Assembly (NCBI GenBank): GCA_963775805.1 | Contig: CAVZKG010000001.1 | Coordinates: 2,852,001 to 2,916,000 of the forward strand | Length of the DNA stretch: 64,000 nucleotides | From: JAFAMB01 sp963775805 | GTDB taxonomy: Bacteria; Verrucomicrobiota; Verrucomicrobiia; Chthoniobacterales; JAFAMB01 | Reading direction: 5' to 3' | In this document: piece after piece, positions 45,318 through 53,998 of the stretch | How positions within the stretch are numbered: position 1 is the stretch's first letter | How the letters are laid out: each line of letters starts with the position of its first letter | Made by a program: the position numbers and the translations under genes | The notes under the pieces: generated by a model | Database searches by the model: none | What the model saw: the letters and a program-made list of their open reading frames with translations, nothing else | What the model was told of the DNA's origin: nothing

Positions 45318-46271
45318 ATGGGTGTTACGATTCTGTTGGCGGCGAATTTTCCCACCGGGCTTAGAGATAAGCTCAGATCATTCGTGACGGTGATTGGACC
45401 GTGCGGCTCCCCGATTGGTGCGAACCTGACGCCAGAAGAGGCTGCGGGTGTGCGGGTTCTGATCACAATGGGAACTTTGACGACGGATGCAGCGCTCATG
45501 GACCGGCTCCCGAATCTTGGCCTGATCTGTTGTTATGGGACCGGTTACGAAGGGGTGGACGTGGGGGCCGCTCGCAAACGCGGTATCCTGATAACGCATA
45601 GTCCGGCGGCTAACGCTGCCGCGGTTGCCGACCATGCAATAGCCCTGCTGCTCGCTGTCATCCGCCGGATCGTGATGGCGGACCAGTTTGTACGCGATGG
45701 CCGCTGGGTCGGACAATCCGCGGCGCGCATGCCCGTTGTACACGGGTTAACCGGGCGGAAGATTGGGATTTTCGGCTACGGCGCGATCGGCAAAAAAATC
45801 GCCGATCGGGCGGCCGCTTTCGAGACGCAAGTTGCCTATTACAATCGTTCGCGGAAGAGCGATGCTCCCTACCCTTTCTATCCTTCACTCCAGTCATTGG
45901 CTGATTGGGCCGATGTTCTGATTATCGCCGCTCGTGCAGATGCCAGTAATCGGCACGCGGTTGGCCGCCAGGTGTTGAGCGCCTTGGGACCGCACGGAAT
46001 CGTGATAAACATTGCCCGCGGATCGATCATTGAGGAACCCGCGCTGATTGAGTTGCTTCACTCAGGTGAACTGGGGAGCGCCGGTCTTGATGTGTACGAG
46101 AATGAACCGGAGGTGCCGGACGCGCTCAAAGCCATCCCGCACGTAGTGCTGGCACCCCACATCGGGGGCGGCACTTTCGACGCGCATCAAGCGATGCAGG
46201 AATTAGTATGCACTAACATCCGAGCTTACCTTTCCGGCGAATCGATCAAGACGCCGGTTCCGGAATACTAG
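45318..46271 (+). CDS. D-isomer-specific 2-hydroxyacid dehydrogenase
   Basis: 317 aa. NAD(P) fold: GIFGYGAIG (GxGxxG). Catalytic Arg in INIARGS, Glu in ENEPEVP, His in APHIGGGT. N-terminal half GTGYEGVDVGAARKRGILIT and SPAANAAAVADHAIALLLAV as in glyoxylate/hydroxypyruvate/2-ketogluconate reductases. The residue after the second strand is Asn-Arg-Ser (YYNRSRK), favouring NADP. It probably works with the GntP permease. Confidence 0.88.
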   Translation: MGVTILLAANFPTGLRDKLRSFVTVIGPCGSPIGANLTPEEAAGVRVLITMGTLTTDAALMDRLPNLGLICCYGTGYEGVDVGAARKRGILITHSPAANAAAVADHAIALLLAVIRRIVMADQFVRDGRWVGQSAARMPVVHGLTGRKIGIFGYGAIGKKIADRAAAFETQVAYYNRSRKSDAPYPFYPSLQSLADWADVLIIAARADASNRHAVGRQVLSALGPHGIVINIARGSIIEEPALIELLHSGELGSAGLDVYENEPEVPDALKAIPHVVLAPHIGGGTFDAHQAMQELVCTNIRAYLSGESIKTPVPEY

Positions 46272-46888
46272 CCGAAGTTAATGAACCAAGCGGCAAGCCG
46301 CATCTACAGAGGTTGTCACCCTGCGGCAATCCTGCTGACGTCGCGGAATTTGCCGCTCTGTGCGCACGTCCCTGTCCCCGTATCTCTGTGGTGAACTCTT
46401 CGCTGGGAATGAACAGGCGAGACGCCAATCGTAGACAGGCTGCAAGCCAATTTTACTTTGGACTCCCTAACGTTATAACGTTGTCCCCGCGTTCACGTCC
46501 CTGTAGCGAGTTCAACGCGATATCGCTCCAGTTCGGACGGGTCACACTCAAAAATCCGAATCTCTGCGTCCTCCGTGCCTTTGCGGTGAATCCAATTCTC
46601 TGCGCTCTCCTCCGTTCCTCTGCGCCCTCCTCCGTACTACAATGGTTGGAAATCTTGTTTTTTGGGAGGATTTCACCTTATTGCGCTAGGGCTGTCTGCG
46701 TGGAACGGGCCCCAAGCCAGCGCACAGAGTGGAATTCGACTCATTGATAGAGAATCAATCGACCTTTTGATGGAACTCCAAGATCGCGTAGCTCGATCAA
46801 CGCGTGATTTGCTCGAAACTATGAAGACAATCCGCGAGGTCGGCGGTAGGCTCCAGCCAAAGCTGACATTTGCCCCTTCAATCAACTT
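46272..46888. repeat. Gene-free gap with dispersed 'cacggaggcac' repeat, copy 4
   Basis: From about 46388 the modules are in the same order as copy 3: GTGGTGAACTCTTCGCTGGG, AACAGGCGAGACGCCAATCG, TTGTCCCCGCGTTCACGTCC, GTTCAACGCGATATCGCTCC, CTCTGCGTCCTCCGTGCC. A 76-codon frame at 46662-46892 is not convincing as a gene. Confidence 0.65.
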
Positions 46889-47794
46889 GTGAACACGCCT
46901 AACCGGACGACCGCGGCGGCATTTCCTCGCTATTTGAATGGAGAGATTCTGGCGGACAGCAGGTCGCTCCAATGGTCCAACCTCTATGTCCGACATTGCC
47001 GCTTTCCGCGCGTCGTTGATCGCTTTCTTGTGCCGGCGACAGCCGAGCCGCACATTAGTTGCACCATCGTTGGTTCAGCCGAATTTCTTGAGCGCGATCC
47101 GGGCGGGAAGTGGCTCACCCATCACATCCAGCGGGGTGACATCTTTGTAACCCGCTCACGCACTCCCTACGAGGTCCGCTTCCGTTCGCCGGCAGGCGAA
47201 GAGCTGGAAACAATCGCCATCCATGTGGGAATTGATTCGTTCCGAGCCGCGCTGGAAGCCATCTATCCTGGCAACGCTAGCGAAGTGGAAGTGATTGATT
47301 TCTTCGGACGCGATGTCGCACTCAGCCACCTGTGCGCCGCTTGCGCCGACCTCCTTTCGGCGCGCGTCCCGGGCAGTTCAAGGATCGTCGCTGATCTCAC
47401 CCAGCTTTTCGCAACCTACCTCGCTGAGAAATATACTAGCGCCACTTCAGGCAAACCCGAGGTCCGTGGGGGACTGCCGATCCGCCAACTTCAAAAGGTA
47501 GGGGATTTCGTCACGGAACACCTCGCCGAGGAGATTTCCGTCGAAATCCTGGCCCAACTAGTTCAACTCAGTCCGTTCCACTTCTCGCGTGTCTTCAAGC
47601 AGTCGACCGGCATGTCGCCGCTGCGTTTTGTTACGCGCGAACGCGTCACCCGTGCACAGCAACTCATCCGCGAAACATCCCGCAGCCTGATCGAGATTGC
47701 GCTCGACGTGGGCTACACGAGCCCGAGTCATTTCGCTCAAGTGTTCCGGCGTGTGGTCGGTGTGACGCCTACAGAGTTTCGCAGTAAGCTCTAG
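46889..47794 (+). CDS. AraC-family transcriptional activator
   Basis: 301 aa from a GTG. N-terminal ligand/cupin-like domain about 170 residues, then the double helix-turn-helix: EEISVEILAQLVQLSPFHFS and RVFKQSTGMSPLRFVTRERV, then DVGYTSPSHFAQVFRRVVGV. The target is not known. The neighbouring SDR/cupin genes converge on it. Confidence 0.87.
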   Translation: MNTPNRTTAAAFPRYLNGEILADSRSLQWSNLYVRHCRFPRVVDRFLVPATAEPHISCTIVGSAEFLERDPGGKWLTHHIQRGDIFVTRSRTPYEVRFRSPAGEELETIAIHVGIDSFRAALEAIYPGNASEVEVIDFFGRDVALSHLCAACADLLSARVPGSSRIVADLTQLFATYLAEKYTSATSGKPEVRGGLPIRQLQKVGDFVTEHLAEEISVEILAQLVQLSPFHFSRVFKQSTGMSPLRFVTRERVTRAQQLIRETSRSLIEIALDVGYTSPSHFAQVFRRVVGVTPTEFRSKL

Positions 47795-47816
47795 CCCGCA
47801 GTTCTTCGGATTTTGT

Positions 47817-47936
47817 TCACGTGGCGGTGTTCGCACCGTCGAAGACGGTCGGGATGTCGTGCCGCCCATCGAGAGCGTTGCCGTCGATCTTTCCATCCAC
47901 CGACGAGAGCATGTGGCAAATGATATAGGGTTTCAT
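47817..47936 (-). pseudogene. Remnant of a RibD-C/dihydrofolate-reductase-like gene
   Basis: 39 codons from ATG at 47936: MKPYIICHMLSSVDGKIDGN then ALDGRHDIPTVFDGANTAT and TGA. The start matches the first strand and SxDGxI motif of RibD C-terminal/DHFR-like reductases. GRHDIPTVFDG resembles a later block of the same family. The part between (about 100 residues, with the NADP site) is absent. It lies 12 bp after the SDR stop, in the same direction, so it was probably part of that operon. Confidence 0.6.
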
Positions 47937-47948
47937 AAACTTTTGCCC

Positions 47949-48713
47949 TTAGCGCACAGTATATCCGCCATCGGCCGCGATCGCTTGGCCAACGACCAAG
48001 CTTGAGGCGGAGCTGCAAAGCCAAAGTACCACGTCCGCGATCTCCTCGGCACGACCAATCCGCCCGATAGGCACCTCTTTGAGCATCGCGTCGAGGGCCT
48101 CCGCTTGACCGGCGGCCTTCATTTGGTCGGACATCGCCGTCTCGATGAGACCCGGACAGACGGCATTGATGCGAATGCCCCTGGGAGCATATTCCAGAGC
48201 CGCGCTCTTGGTGAGACCGATGACTCCATGTTTGGCGGCGTGATAGCTTGCCCGTTCCGGACCGCCCACGAGCCCTCCCAGCGAAGAGCAGTTGACGATC
48301 GCGCCGCTGCCTTGCTTGCGCATCTGGCGCAGTTCGAACTTCATGCAACTCCAGACACCACGGAGATTGATGGCCATGACTCGGTCATAATCTTCTCGCG
48401 GATAATCCGCCGTTTCGGCCAAAACGTTTTGCACGCCCGCATTGTTGTAGGCTGCATCCAGGCGGCCGAAAGTGGCGATAGTCTGTTCAACCATAGCTTC
48501 CACCTGAGCGTCATCAGCTACGTCGCAATGGATGGCGAGTGTATTGTGACCTTGGGCACCCAGTTCCTTGGCGGCAGAACGCACTGCCGCCTCATTCCAG
48601 TCGGCTAACACCACTGAAGCACCTGATTCGGCAAAAGCCTTTGCCGTCGCGAGGCCCAGTCCAGATCCGGCCCCTGTAACCAGCGCCACCTTGTTTTCAT
48701 ACGATATGTTCAT
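47949..48713 (-). CDS. SDR-family oxidoreductase
   Basis: 254 aa from ATG at 48713. The longer frame upstream overlaps the cupin remnant. TGAGSGLG cofactor loop, NNAGVQN, Ser in NCSSLGG, YHAAKHG catalytic Tyr/Lys, ending DGGYTVR. VVLADWN (Asp after strand 2) favours NAD. It is complete. Its two operon neighbours (cupin and RibD-like) are both hollowed out. Confidence 0.88.
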   Translation of the reverse strand: MNISYENKVALVTGAGSGLGLATAKAFAESGASVVLADWNEAAVRSAAKELGAQGHNTLAIHCDVADDAQVEAMVEQTIATFGRLDAAYNNAGVQNVLAETADYPREDYDRVMAINLRGVWSCMKFELRQMRKQGSGAIVNCSSLGGLVGGPERASYHAAKHGVIGLTKSAALEYAPRGIRINAVCPGLIETAMSDQMKAAGQAEALDAMLKEVPIGRIGRAEEIADVVLWLCSSASSLVVGQAIAADGGYTVR

Positions 48714-48715
48714 AA

Positions 48716-48993
48716 CTAAGATTTGTTCATGTGGTTTGCTTCTTGAGATTTTAGCGGATCCTGGGCGGCTGCTGGCCCGCGGCTGTACTGTTCGTCGCTG
48801 ACCTTCTCCATCCACGTGGAGCTTGTGAGCCGTTGCGCACAATGGTGATGGCCTGCGAATTCGGGTTAGCATCCGCTGGAGCCGTTTGCCCCTGGCTCAC
48901 CAGCGGGAATGTGGCATTTAGCAGGGATAGCGACAGGAACGCTGAGGCGAATGGTTTCACGACTACCGCGGGCACGCGTTGAGAATAGGGCAT
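48716..48993 (-). pseudogene. Cupin-domain gene with internal deletion and frameshift
   Basis: The 5' part, from ATG at 48993, has a signal peptide (VVVKPFASAFLSLSLLNATF) and then QAITIVRNGSQ, as in secreted cupins annotated as mandelonitrile-lyase or carboxymuconolactone-decarboxylase-like. After NGSQAP a different frame gives STWMEKVSDEQYSRGPAAAQ and ends HMNKS with TAG at 48716-48718. WMEKVSDEQY is the typical C-terminus of that family. The about 100-residue cupin barrel with its metal histidines is missing. The stop lies 2 bp before the SDR start, the spacing of an intact operon. Confidence 0.65.
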
Positions 48994-49144
48994 GAGCTGC
49001 AACGCTTCTCGCGGGATCGTGCTCGGCCTGTCGCGGTCTTGCTGTAAAGGATTTTGGCTACCTCGAGGGAAATTCACGGTCGCCGCGATCCCTCATCTGG
49101 CACTGCACCACCTGTTCTCTTAAGACTTGGCCTTGAGTTGAAAA

Positions 49145-49894
49145 CTGTCCAACAAGGCACGCAAAGGGTTGGACATTCTCCCTCTTTGCCATGCCGGGAT
49201 CGGCCTGGCCACCGCCCAACTTTTAAGCGCCCAAGGCGCGAAGGTCATCGTTACCGGACGCAATCCTGAAACTCTTGCTTCCGCTAAAAAAATTCTCAGC
49301 GACGCGGCCGTCCTTCGCTCGGATTCCGGTGATCTGGCTGCCGCCCAGGCGCTGGGCAGCGAAGTCAGAACATTTGCGGATCATCTCGACGGAGCTTTCC
49401 TGAATGCGGGCGTCGGTACGTTCCAACCAATTGAGGCGGCAACGCCTAAAAACTACGACGACATGTTCAATGTGAACGTGCGAGGTCTCTATTTCCAGCT
49501 TCAATCGCTGCTTCCCTTGTTCGGCAATCCGAGCTCGGTCGTATTCACGTCCTCCGTCGCTGGTTCTATCGCTTACGCCGGCTCGTCGATCTATTCGGCG
49601 ACCAAGGCCGCGGTCATTTCCCTCGGTAAGACCTTAGCCGTCGAGTTAGCCCCGCGCGGTATACGGGTGAATGTGTTAAGCCCCGGACCGATCGACACAC
49701 CGATAATAAAGAAAATGGGCCTTCCTGCTGACCAGCTGAAGGGGTTTGAAGAAACGATTGTTGCAAAGTCGCTCTTGAAACGGTGGGGCACATCCGACGA
49801 AGTGGCCCGGGCAGCCAGATTCCTGCTGTCGGAGGATTCGAGCAACATCACCGGCACGGAGTTGATCATCGACGGCGGCGTTCGACTGAACTGA
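49145..49894 (+). pseudogene. SDR with damaged N-terminus (cofactor loop lost)
   Basis: From AGIGLATAQLLSAQGAKVIV onward this is a complete short-chain dehydrogenase: NAGVG, Ser in FTSSVAG, YSATKAA, ending DGGVRLN. The expected first strand and TGxxxGxG loop are replaced by LDILPLCHAGIG. The only starts are a TTG at 49169 or the CTG at 49145, directly after a TGA. SNKARKG at 49148 could be what is left of the true N-terminus. A small deletion in the cofactor site is the simplest reading, and NAD(P) binding should be lost. Confidence 0.6.
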
Positions 49895-49943
49895 CCGCGT
49901 CCGAACTTCCAACAGAATGGCGGAATGAACGCCTAGTCGCAAA

Positions 49944-50402
49944 ATGGAAACTCAAGCTTTTTTCATCGACCTGACCGAACGTCCGCCGCGGAGCTTTCGC
50001 GTCCGGCTGGGCGGGTTCGTGATCCTGGCGCGAATGATCGACAAAGGCAGGGCGACACTTTCCAAAAAGAATGGGGAATACGTTTACAATTCGCCAACCG
50101 ATCAACATCTGGTGCGTTTTCTTGGCTTTGACGCTGAGGCCCTGTTGAACGAACTGGCCGCCGGCAAAGGCGACGGAGAGATCCTCCAATGGGTATTAGC
50201 AAACGCTAAGACACCGCGGGCACCGTGCGAAATCGAAGCCTGGTCGGCCTTCATGGAAAAACGCGGACCGGACAGCGACACGGAAACGCTTGCACTCTTT
50301 GCCGAATACGTGGGCCAACATTCTCAAACCCGTGAAGACATCAAAACCTGGTTCGAAGCCGCTGAGCTCGATGACTATGCCAGCTTTGGAGGAAAGCCGT
50401 AA
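49944..50402 (+). CDS. DUF5069-family protein
   Basis: 152 aa. Starts METQAFFIDLTERPPRSFRV RLGG; later ARMIDKGRATLSKKNGEYVY NSP, then FEAAELDDYASFGGKP, the pattern of DUF5069 proteins, which I know mainly from verrucomicrobia and planctomycetes. Soluble, function unknown. It begins 50 bp after the damaged SDR gene. It supports the suggested host phylum. Confidence 0.75.
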   Translation: METQAFFIDLTERPPRSFRVRLGGFVILARMIDKGRATLSKKNGEYVYNSPTDQHLVRFLGFDAEALLNELAAGKGDGEILQWVLANAKTPRAPCEIEAWSAFMEKRGPDSDTETLALFAEYVGQHSQTREDIKTWFEAAELDDYASFGGKP

Positions 50403-50497
50403 ATCCCGCGCGGCAGCATGAGTGCTGCCTGCTTGTTGCAAGCCACTAGGCTCAGCGCCACCACACGAAGGAGGGTCATGCTTGAGTCCGCCAATTT

Positions 50498-50522
50498 ATT
50501 ATTTTGAGAGGATATCGGCCGT
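50498..50522. repeat. Direct repeat at the 3' end of the Fsr-like gene
   Basis: 25 bp that start ATTATTTTGAGAGGATATCG and include the stop codon and last codons (TADILSK). The same 25 bp, with one difference, are at 51814-51838. Confidence 0.85.
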
Positions 50523-51815
50523 CGCGCGGTTTAGAATTTCGGCAACGCGGCAGGCTTCTTTGGGGTCGCAGCCACGCTTGCGGCGAAGTGCGTCTTTGAG
50601 AGCCGCTTTGGATTCCCGGCTTTTATCTGGACTGTTGGTGTCTGGCAATAAAGCCGTGAAGAGGCCTAGAGCAGGCAGGAACGCGCAAATGTTATAGACA
50701 AAGTCGATGCTGGTGTGGTCTGCGAGTGTGCCGAGTATTGCGGCGCCTAACCCTCCCATTCCGAACGCAAGTCCGAAGAACAGTCCCGAGATCATGCCGA
50801 CTCGATTCGGGACCAGTTCCTGAGCGTAGACTAGGATCGCCGAGAACGCGGAAGCGATGATTAGTCCGATCAGGATGCTCAGGGCGACGGTCAACGGCAG
50901 CGAAACATGCGGAAGCAGGAGTGTCATGGGCAGTACGCCAAGGATTGAAAGCCAGATCACCTTTTTGCGGCCAATTCTGTCGCCTAGAGGACCTCCAACT
51001 AACGTGCCGGCGGCGAGGGCTGCCAGGAAGAGGAAGAGGTAGAGTTGCGATTGCTTCTGCGGCAGTTGGAAGTGCTGCATCAGGTAGAAGACGTAATAAC
51101 TGGTTATGCTTACCAAATAGAAGTATTTTGAAAACGTTAGCAGAACTAACACTGCGATCGCTCCAACCACCTTTTTTCGGCTAAGCGTGCTCACCATTAC
51201 CGCGGCCTGCTTTTTATGAATGGCCTGTCCGTGCTGTTTGTACCAGTGGGCAAGGCCGACCTGCATCACGATGCCGAGCATCGTCGCCAAAGAAAACCAG
51301 GCAAGACTGTGCTGGCCGCTTGGGAGAATCAGGAAAATCACCAGCAGGGGCCCTAGGGACGAACCGAAGTTTCCACCAACTTGAAAGATTGATTGCGCCA
51401 ACCCGTGTGACCCACCAGAAGCTAACCTGGCGAGGCGGGATGTTTCCGGATGGAAGATCGACGAACCGACGCCCAGCAAGGCCCCGCCAAGCAGCAGCAT
51501 CACGTAGTGAGTTGCGAACGCTAGAGTGAACAAGCCACTCATTGAGATGGCCATGCCCAACGGGAGCGAATACGGTTGCGGTTTACGGTCGGTGTACAGG
51601 CCGACCAGCGGCTGCAGGAGCGAAGCCGTAATCTGGAAAACCAGCGTTAGCGCGCCGATCTGACTGAAGGACAGATGGAAGTTCCCTTTGAAGATGGGAT
51701 ATGCTGCGACAAAGAGTGATTGCGTCGTGTCGTTCAGCAGGTGACAGAAGCTTGCCGCGCTAAGAACACTGTAGGAGGCGGAGGTTCTGTCTGGAGTTTG
51801 CAGAGTTGTGCTCAT
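50499..51815 (-). CDS. MFS transporter of the fosmidomycin-resistance (Fsr) type
   Basis: 438 aa from ATG at 51815. About 12 membrane segments. SFCHLLNDTTQSLFVAAYPI at the start, FHPETSRLARLASGGSHGLA and FQVGGNFGSSLGPLLVI are typical of Fsr/YfnC-like exporters. It diverges from an AraC regulator gene, the layout seen with nimT-nimR in E. coli, so export of a toxic compound under that regulator is likely. It is flanked by a 25-bp direct repeat that contains its own last codons. Confidence 0.85.
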   Translation of the reverse strand: MSTTLQTPDRTSASYSVLSAASFCHLLNDTTQSLFVAAYPIFKGNFHLSFSQIGALTLVFQITASLLQPLVGLYTDRKPQPYSLPLGMAISMSGLFTLAFATHYVMLLLGGALLGVGSSIFHPETSRLARLASGGSHGLAQSIFQVGGNFGSSLGPLLVIFLILPSGQHSLAWFSLATMLGIVMQVGLAHWYKQHGQAIHKKQAAVMVSTLSRKKVVGAIAVLVLLTFSKYFYLVSITSYYVFYLMQHFQLPQKQSQLYLFLFLAALAAGTLVGGPLGDRIGRKKVIWLSILGVLPMTLLLPHVSLPLTVALSILIGLIIASAFSAILVYAQELVPNRVGMISGLFFGLAFGMGGLGAAILGTLADHTSIDFVYNICAFLPALGLFTALLPDTNSPDKSRESKAALKDALRRKRGCDPKEACRVAEILNRATADILSK

Positions 51816-51838
51816 TATTTTGAGAGGATATCGGTCGT
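51814..51838. repeat. Direct repeat at the 5' end of the Fsr-like gene
   Basis: Read on the minus strand it encodes TTDILSK and a TAA that overlaps the start ATG, so it looks like the tail of a former upstream copy of the gene. Its partner is at 50498-50522. Confidence 0.85.
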
Positions 51839-51949
51839 TTCTGTTTGGTTGCGGTCGATTTGTGACCAAGGCGGCGAGTGCCTAATCCCTCGGTCCTGTG
51901 CGAAAATATCTCTTTGTATTGGCGAGCGTTAGCGCTATAACGGCAAGAT

Positions 51950-52753
51950 ATGTCGCTAATCCGCCAAACTGTGCTGATTCCCGATAGCGCGGAGGCGCCG
52001 GTGGTCGGAGTTAGCAGTCATTGGCCGTCCCGAAGCGAGAAGGCGCAGCACACCCACTCCCGGCACCAGCTTATGTATTCGAGAAAGGGCGTGATACACG
52101 TCTCCACCCCTACCGGAGTCTGGATACTTCCCCCGACAAGGTCGATTTGGATCAGCGGAGGCACCCCTCACGCCCTTCTCGTCAAGCGACCTGTCGAACT
52201 CACTATTTTGTGGGTGGATCGGGACGCCCCCGGCGTGCCACATTGGGCCGGTTGCAACGTCGTGAGAGTCTCCCCACTCATCCGTGAACTGCTCAGTGTC
52301 TGTTCGAAGCAGCCTTGGGACTATCCGCCCGCCTCTCGCGCTTCGCGTCTCGCGCAGGTTCTTCTCGAGCAACTCGAAGTACACGAGCAGGCGCCGCTGG
52401 AGCTACCCGAGTTGAGTGACCCAAGAGCCAAGCGGGTCGCTGCCATGCTCAGAGCAGATCCAGTGGACCGAAGGCCGCTCGCCGAGCTAGCGTCGCGGGC
52501 AGGCGCGAGTCACAGGACGATCGAACGCCTCTTCGCCTCCGAAACGCGGATGTCTTTTGGCAGATGGCGCTTGCGGCATCGGATGATTACCGCGCTGGAA
52601 CAGCTGGCGCACGGGGATAGTGTCAGCAACGTTGCTTACGCGGTAGGTTACCAGACGCCCTCAAGCTTTATAGCGGCTTTTAGGGCTTCATTCGGCACGA
52701 CGCCAACTGCTTACTTCCAGGATATCCATGATCGGCGCGCTAGCAAAGAATGA
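51950..52753 (+). CDS. AraC-family regulator (NimR-like)
   Basis: 267 aa. N-terminal cupin of the AraC_binding type (HTHSRHQLMYSRKGVIHVST), then a C-terminal double helix-turn-helix: LAELASRAGASHRTIERLFA and VAYAVGYQTPSSFIAAFRAS FGTTP. Divergent from the Fsr-like exporter across about 130 bp. NimR-type proteins control such neighbouring MFS exporters. It is intact, and the foreign GC-rich gene starts right behind it. Confidence 0.87.
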   Translation: MSLIRQTVLIPDSAEAPVVGVSSHWPSRSEKAQHTHSRHQLMYSRKGVIHVSTPTGVWILPPTRSIWISGGTPHALLVKRPVELTILWVDRDAPGVPHWAGCNVVRVSPLIRELLSVCSKQPWDYPPASRASRLAQVLLEQLEVHEQAPLELPELSDPRAKRVAAMLRADPVDRRPLAELASRAGASHRTIERLFASETRMSFGRWRLRHRMITALEQLAHGDSVSNVAYAVGYQTPSSFIAAFRASFGTTPTAYFQDIHDRRASKE

Positions 52754-52779
52754 CCAACTGTTGAGAGTTTGATGTAAGT

Positions 52780-53727
52780 TTGCAGATGGGCGAGATGAGG
52801 AGGAGACAGGCGGCTTCTGGTGGGTTCTCATTGAAGCGGCTGACCCCGGTCCGGGCGCTGCTCGAGGGGCACTTCGACTCCGGCTTCGTCCCGGGCATCG
52901 TGCCCGTCCTCGCCCGCCGTGGCGAGGTGCACGTCGAGGCGACCGGCACTCTCGCGTTCGAGGGCGCCGGGTCGAGAACGCCGATGGCAGCCGACACGAT
53001 CTGCCGGCTGGCCTCGATGACGAAGCCGATCGTGGCCGCGTGCGCGATGGCGTTGGTGGAGGACGGCACCCTGAGCCTCGACGACCCGGTCGACGACTTC
53101 CTCCCGGAACTGGGCGACATGACGGTGCTCGTCGATCCCGGCGGGCCGCTGGAGGAGACCGTCGCCGCGAAGCGCCCGATCACGCTGCGGGATCTGCTGA
53201 CCTTCACCCTCGGAACCGGCATGGTTCCGGCCCAGCCGGGAACGGTCCCGATCGCCGACGTGCTGGACGCTCTCGGCCAGCCACCGCTGGACGGGCGGTG
53301 GAGCCGGCCGCCGGCGATGGAGAGTGGAAGCGGCGGGCTCGTGTCGACCGCCGAGGACTACCTGAACTTCGCCTCGGTTCTACTCGCCGGCGGCGCCTAC
53401 CGGGGCGGGCGACTGCTGTCGCAGGAGTCGGTGACCCTGATGACCAGCGACCAGCTGACTCCGCAGCAGAAGGCGGCCTGCGGGTTCGGGCCGAGGTACC
53501 TCGACGCGATGGGCTGGGGCTTCGGGATGTCGGTCATCACCCGCCGCACGAACGGCGGGCTCTCGGTCGGTAGCTACGGATGGCCCGGCATGTACGGCAC
53601 CGCCTGGTACAACGACCCCGCTGAGGACCTGGCCGCGATCGTCATGATGCAGCGGTCACACGCCGGCAACCAGCAGCTGCCCATGTGGCACGACTTCTGG
53701 GCCGCCGTCTGCGAGGCGATCGACTGA
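52780..53727 (+). pseudogene. Serine beta-lactamase-like hydrolase, GC-rich, middle missing (in frame)
   Basis: The frame stays open for 315 codons. Nucleophile motif SMTK (RLASMTKPIVAACAMALVED) and C-terminal blocks GGGLVS-like SGSGGLVSTAEDYLNFASVL and MGWGFGMSVI are those of class C/EstB-like hydrolases. Between PIADVLDALG and QPPLDGRWSRPP the usual 80 or so residues with the catalytic Tyr-x-Asn/Ser segment and the 'PLGMxDT' block are missing, so it is probably inactive despite the open frame. Third codon positions are almost all G or C, unlike its neighbours, which points to a donor such as an actinobacterium. The true start is unclear (TTG 52780, ATG 52786 or ATG 52795). Confidence 0.65.
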
Positions 53728-53748
53728 CCGCGGGCCGCCGGCTCATCC

Positions 53749-53890
53749 TCGCTTCTTTAAGACAAATTCGCGTGAAATGTCGGGCGCTCATTCCTAAACG
53801 TTCGGCCAGTCTTTCAACCGAGAGGTCTTCTCGCAAATGCTCCAGCATCCACTTGGGGAACGGTGATGGCCGACGTTTGCGAACGCTTCA
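53749..53890 (-). pseudogene. Fragment of a GlxA-type AraC regulator
   Basis: On the minus strand SVRKRRPSPFPKWMLEHLRE DLSVERLAERLGMSARHFTR ICLKEA is the first helix-turn-helix of a GlxA/FtrA-like regulator. Both the amidase-like N-terminal domain and the second half of the DNA-binding domain are absent. It meets the GC-rich gene end to end. Confidence 0.65.
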
Positions 53891-53998
53891 TCCCCGGCTA
53901 CCGGAACCCCAACCTCTGCGACCTGATTGCCAACTCACCGTTCCCGAACTCCGCGTCGGCAAAACAGGGATCGTGAGGTTGCAAAAAAGTCCACTATT

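Noticed and set aside
46662..46892. 76-codon frame before the AraC gene
   Set aside because: Starts inside repeat sequence, no ribosome site, no family; not reported as a gene.
53040..53573. 177-codon second frame in the GC-rich gene
   Set aside because: Typical extra open frame of GC-rich DNA, with composition rich in R, G and P.
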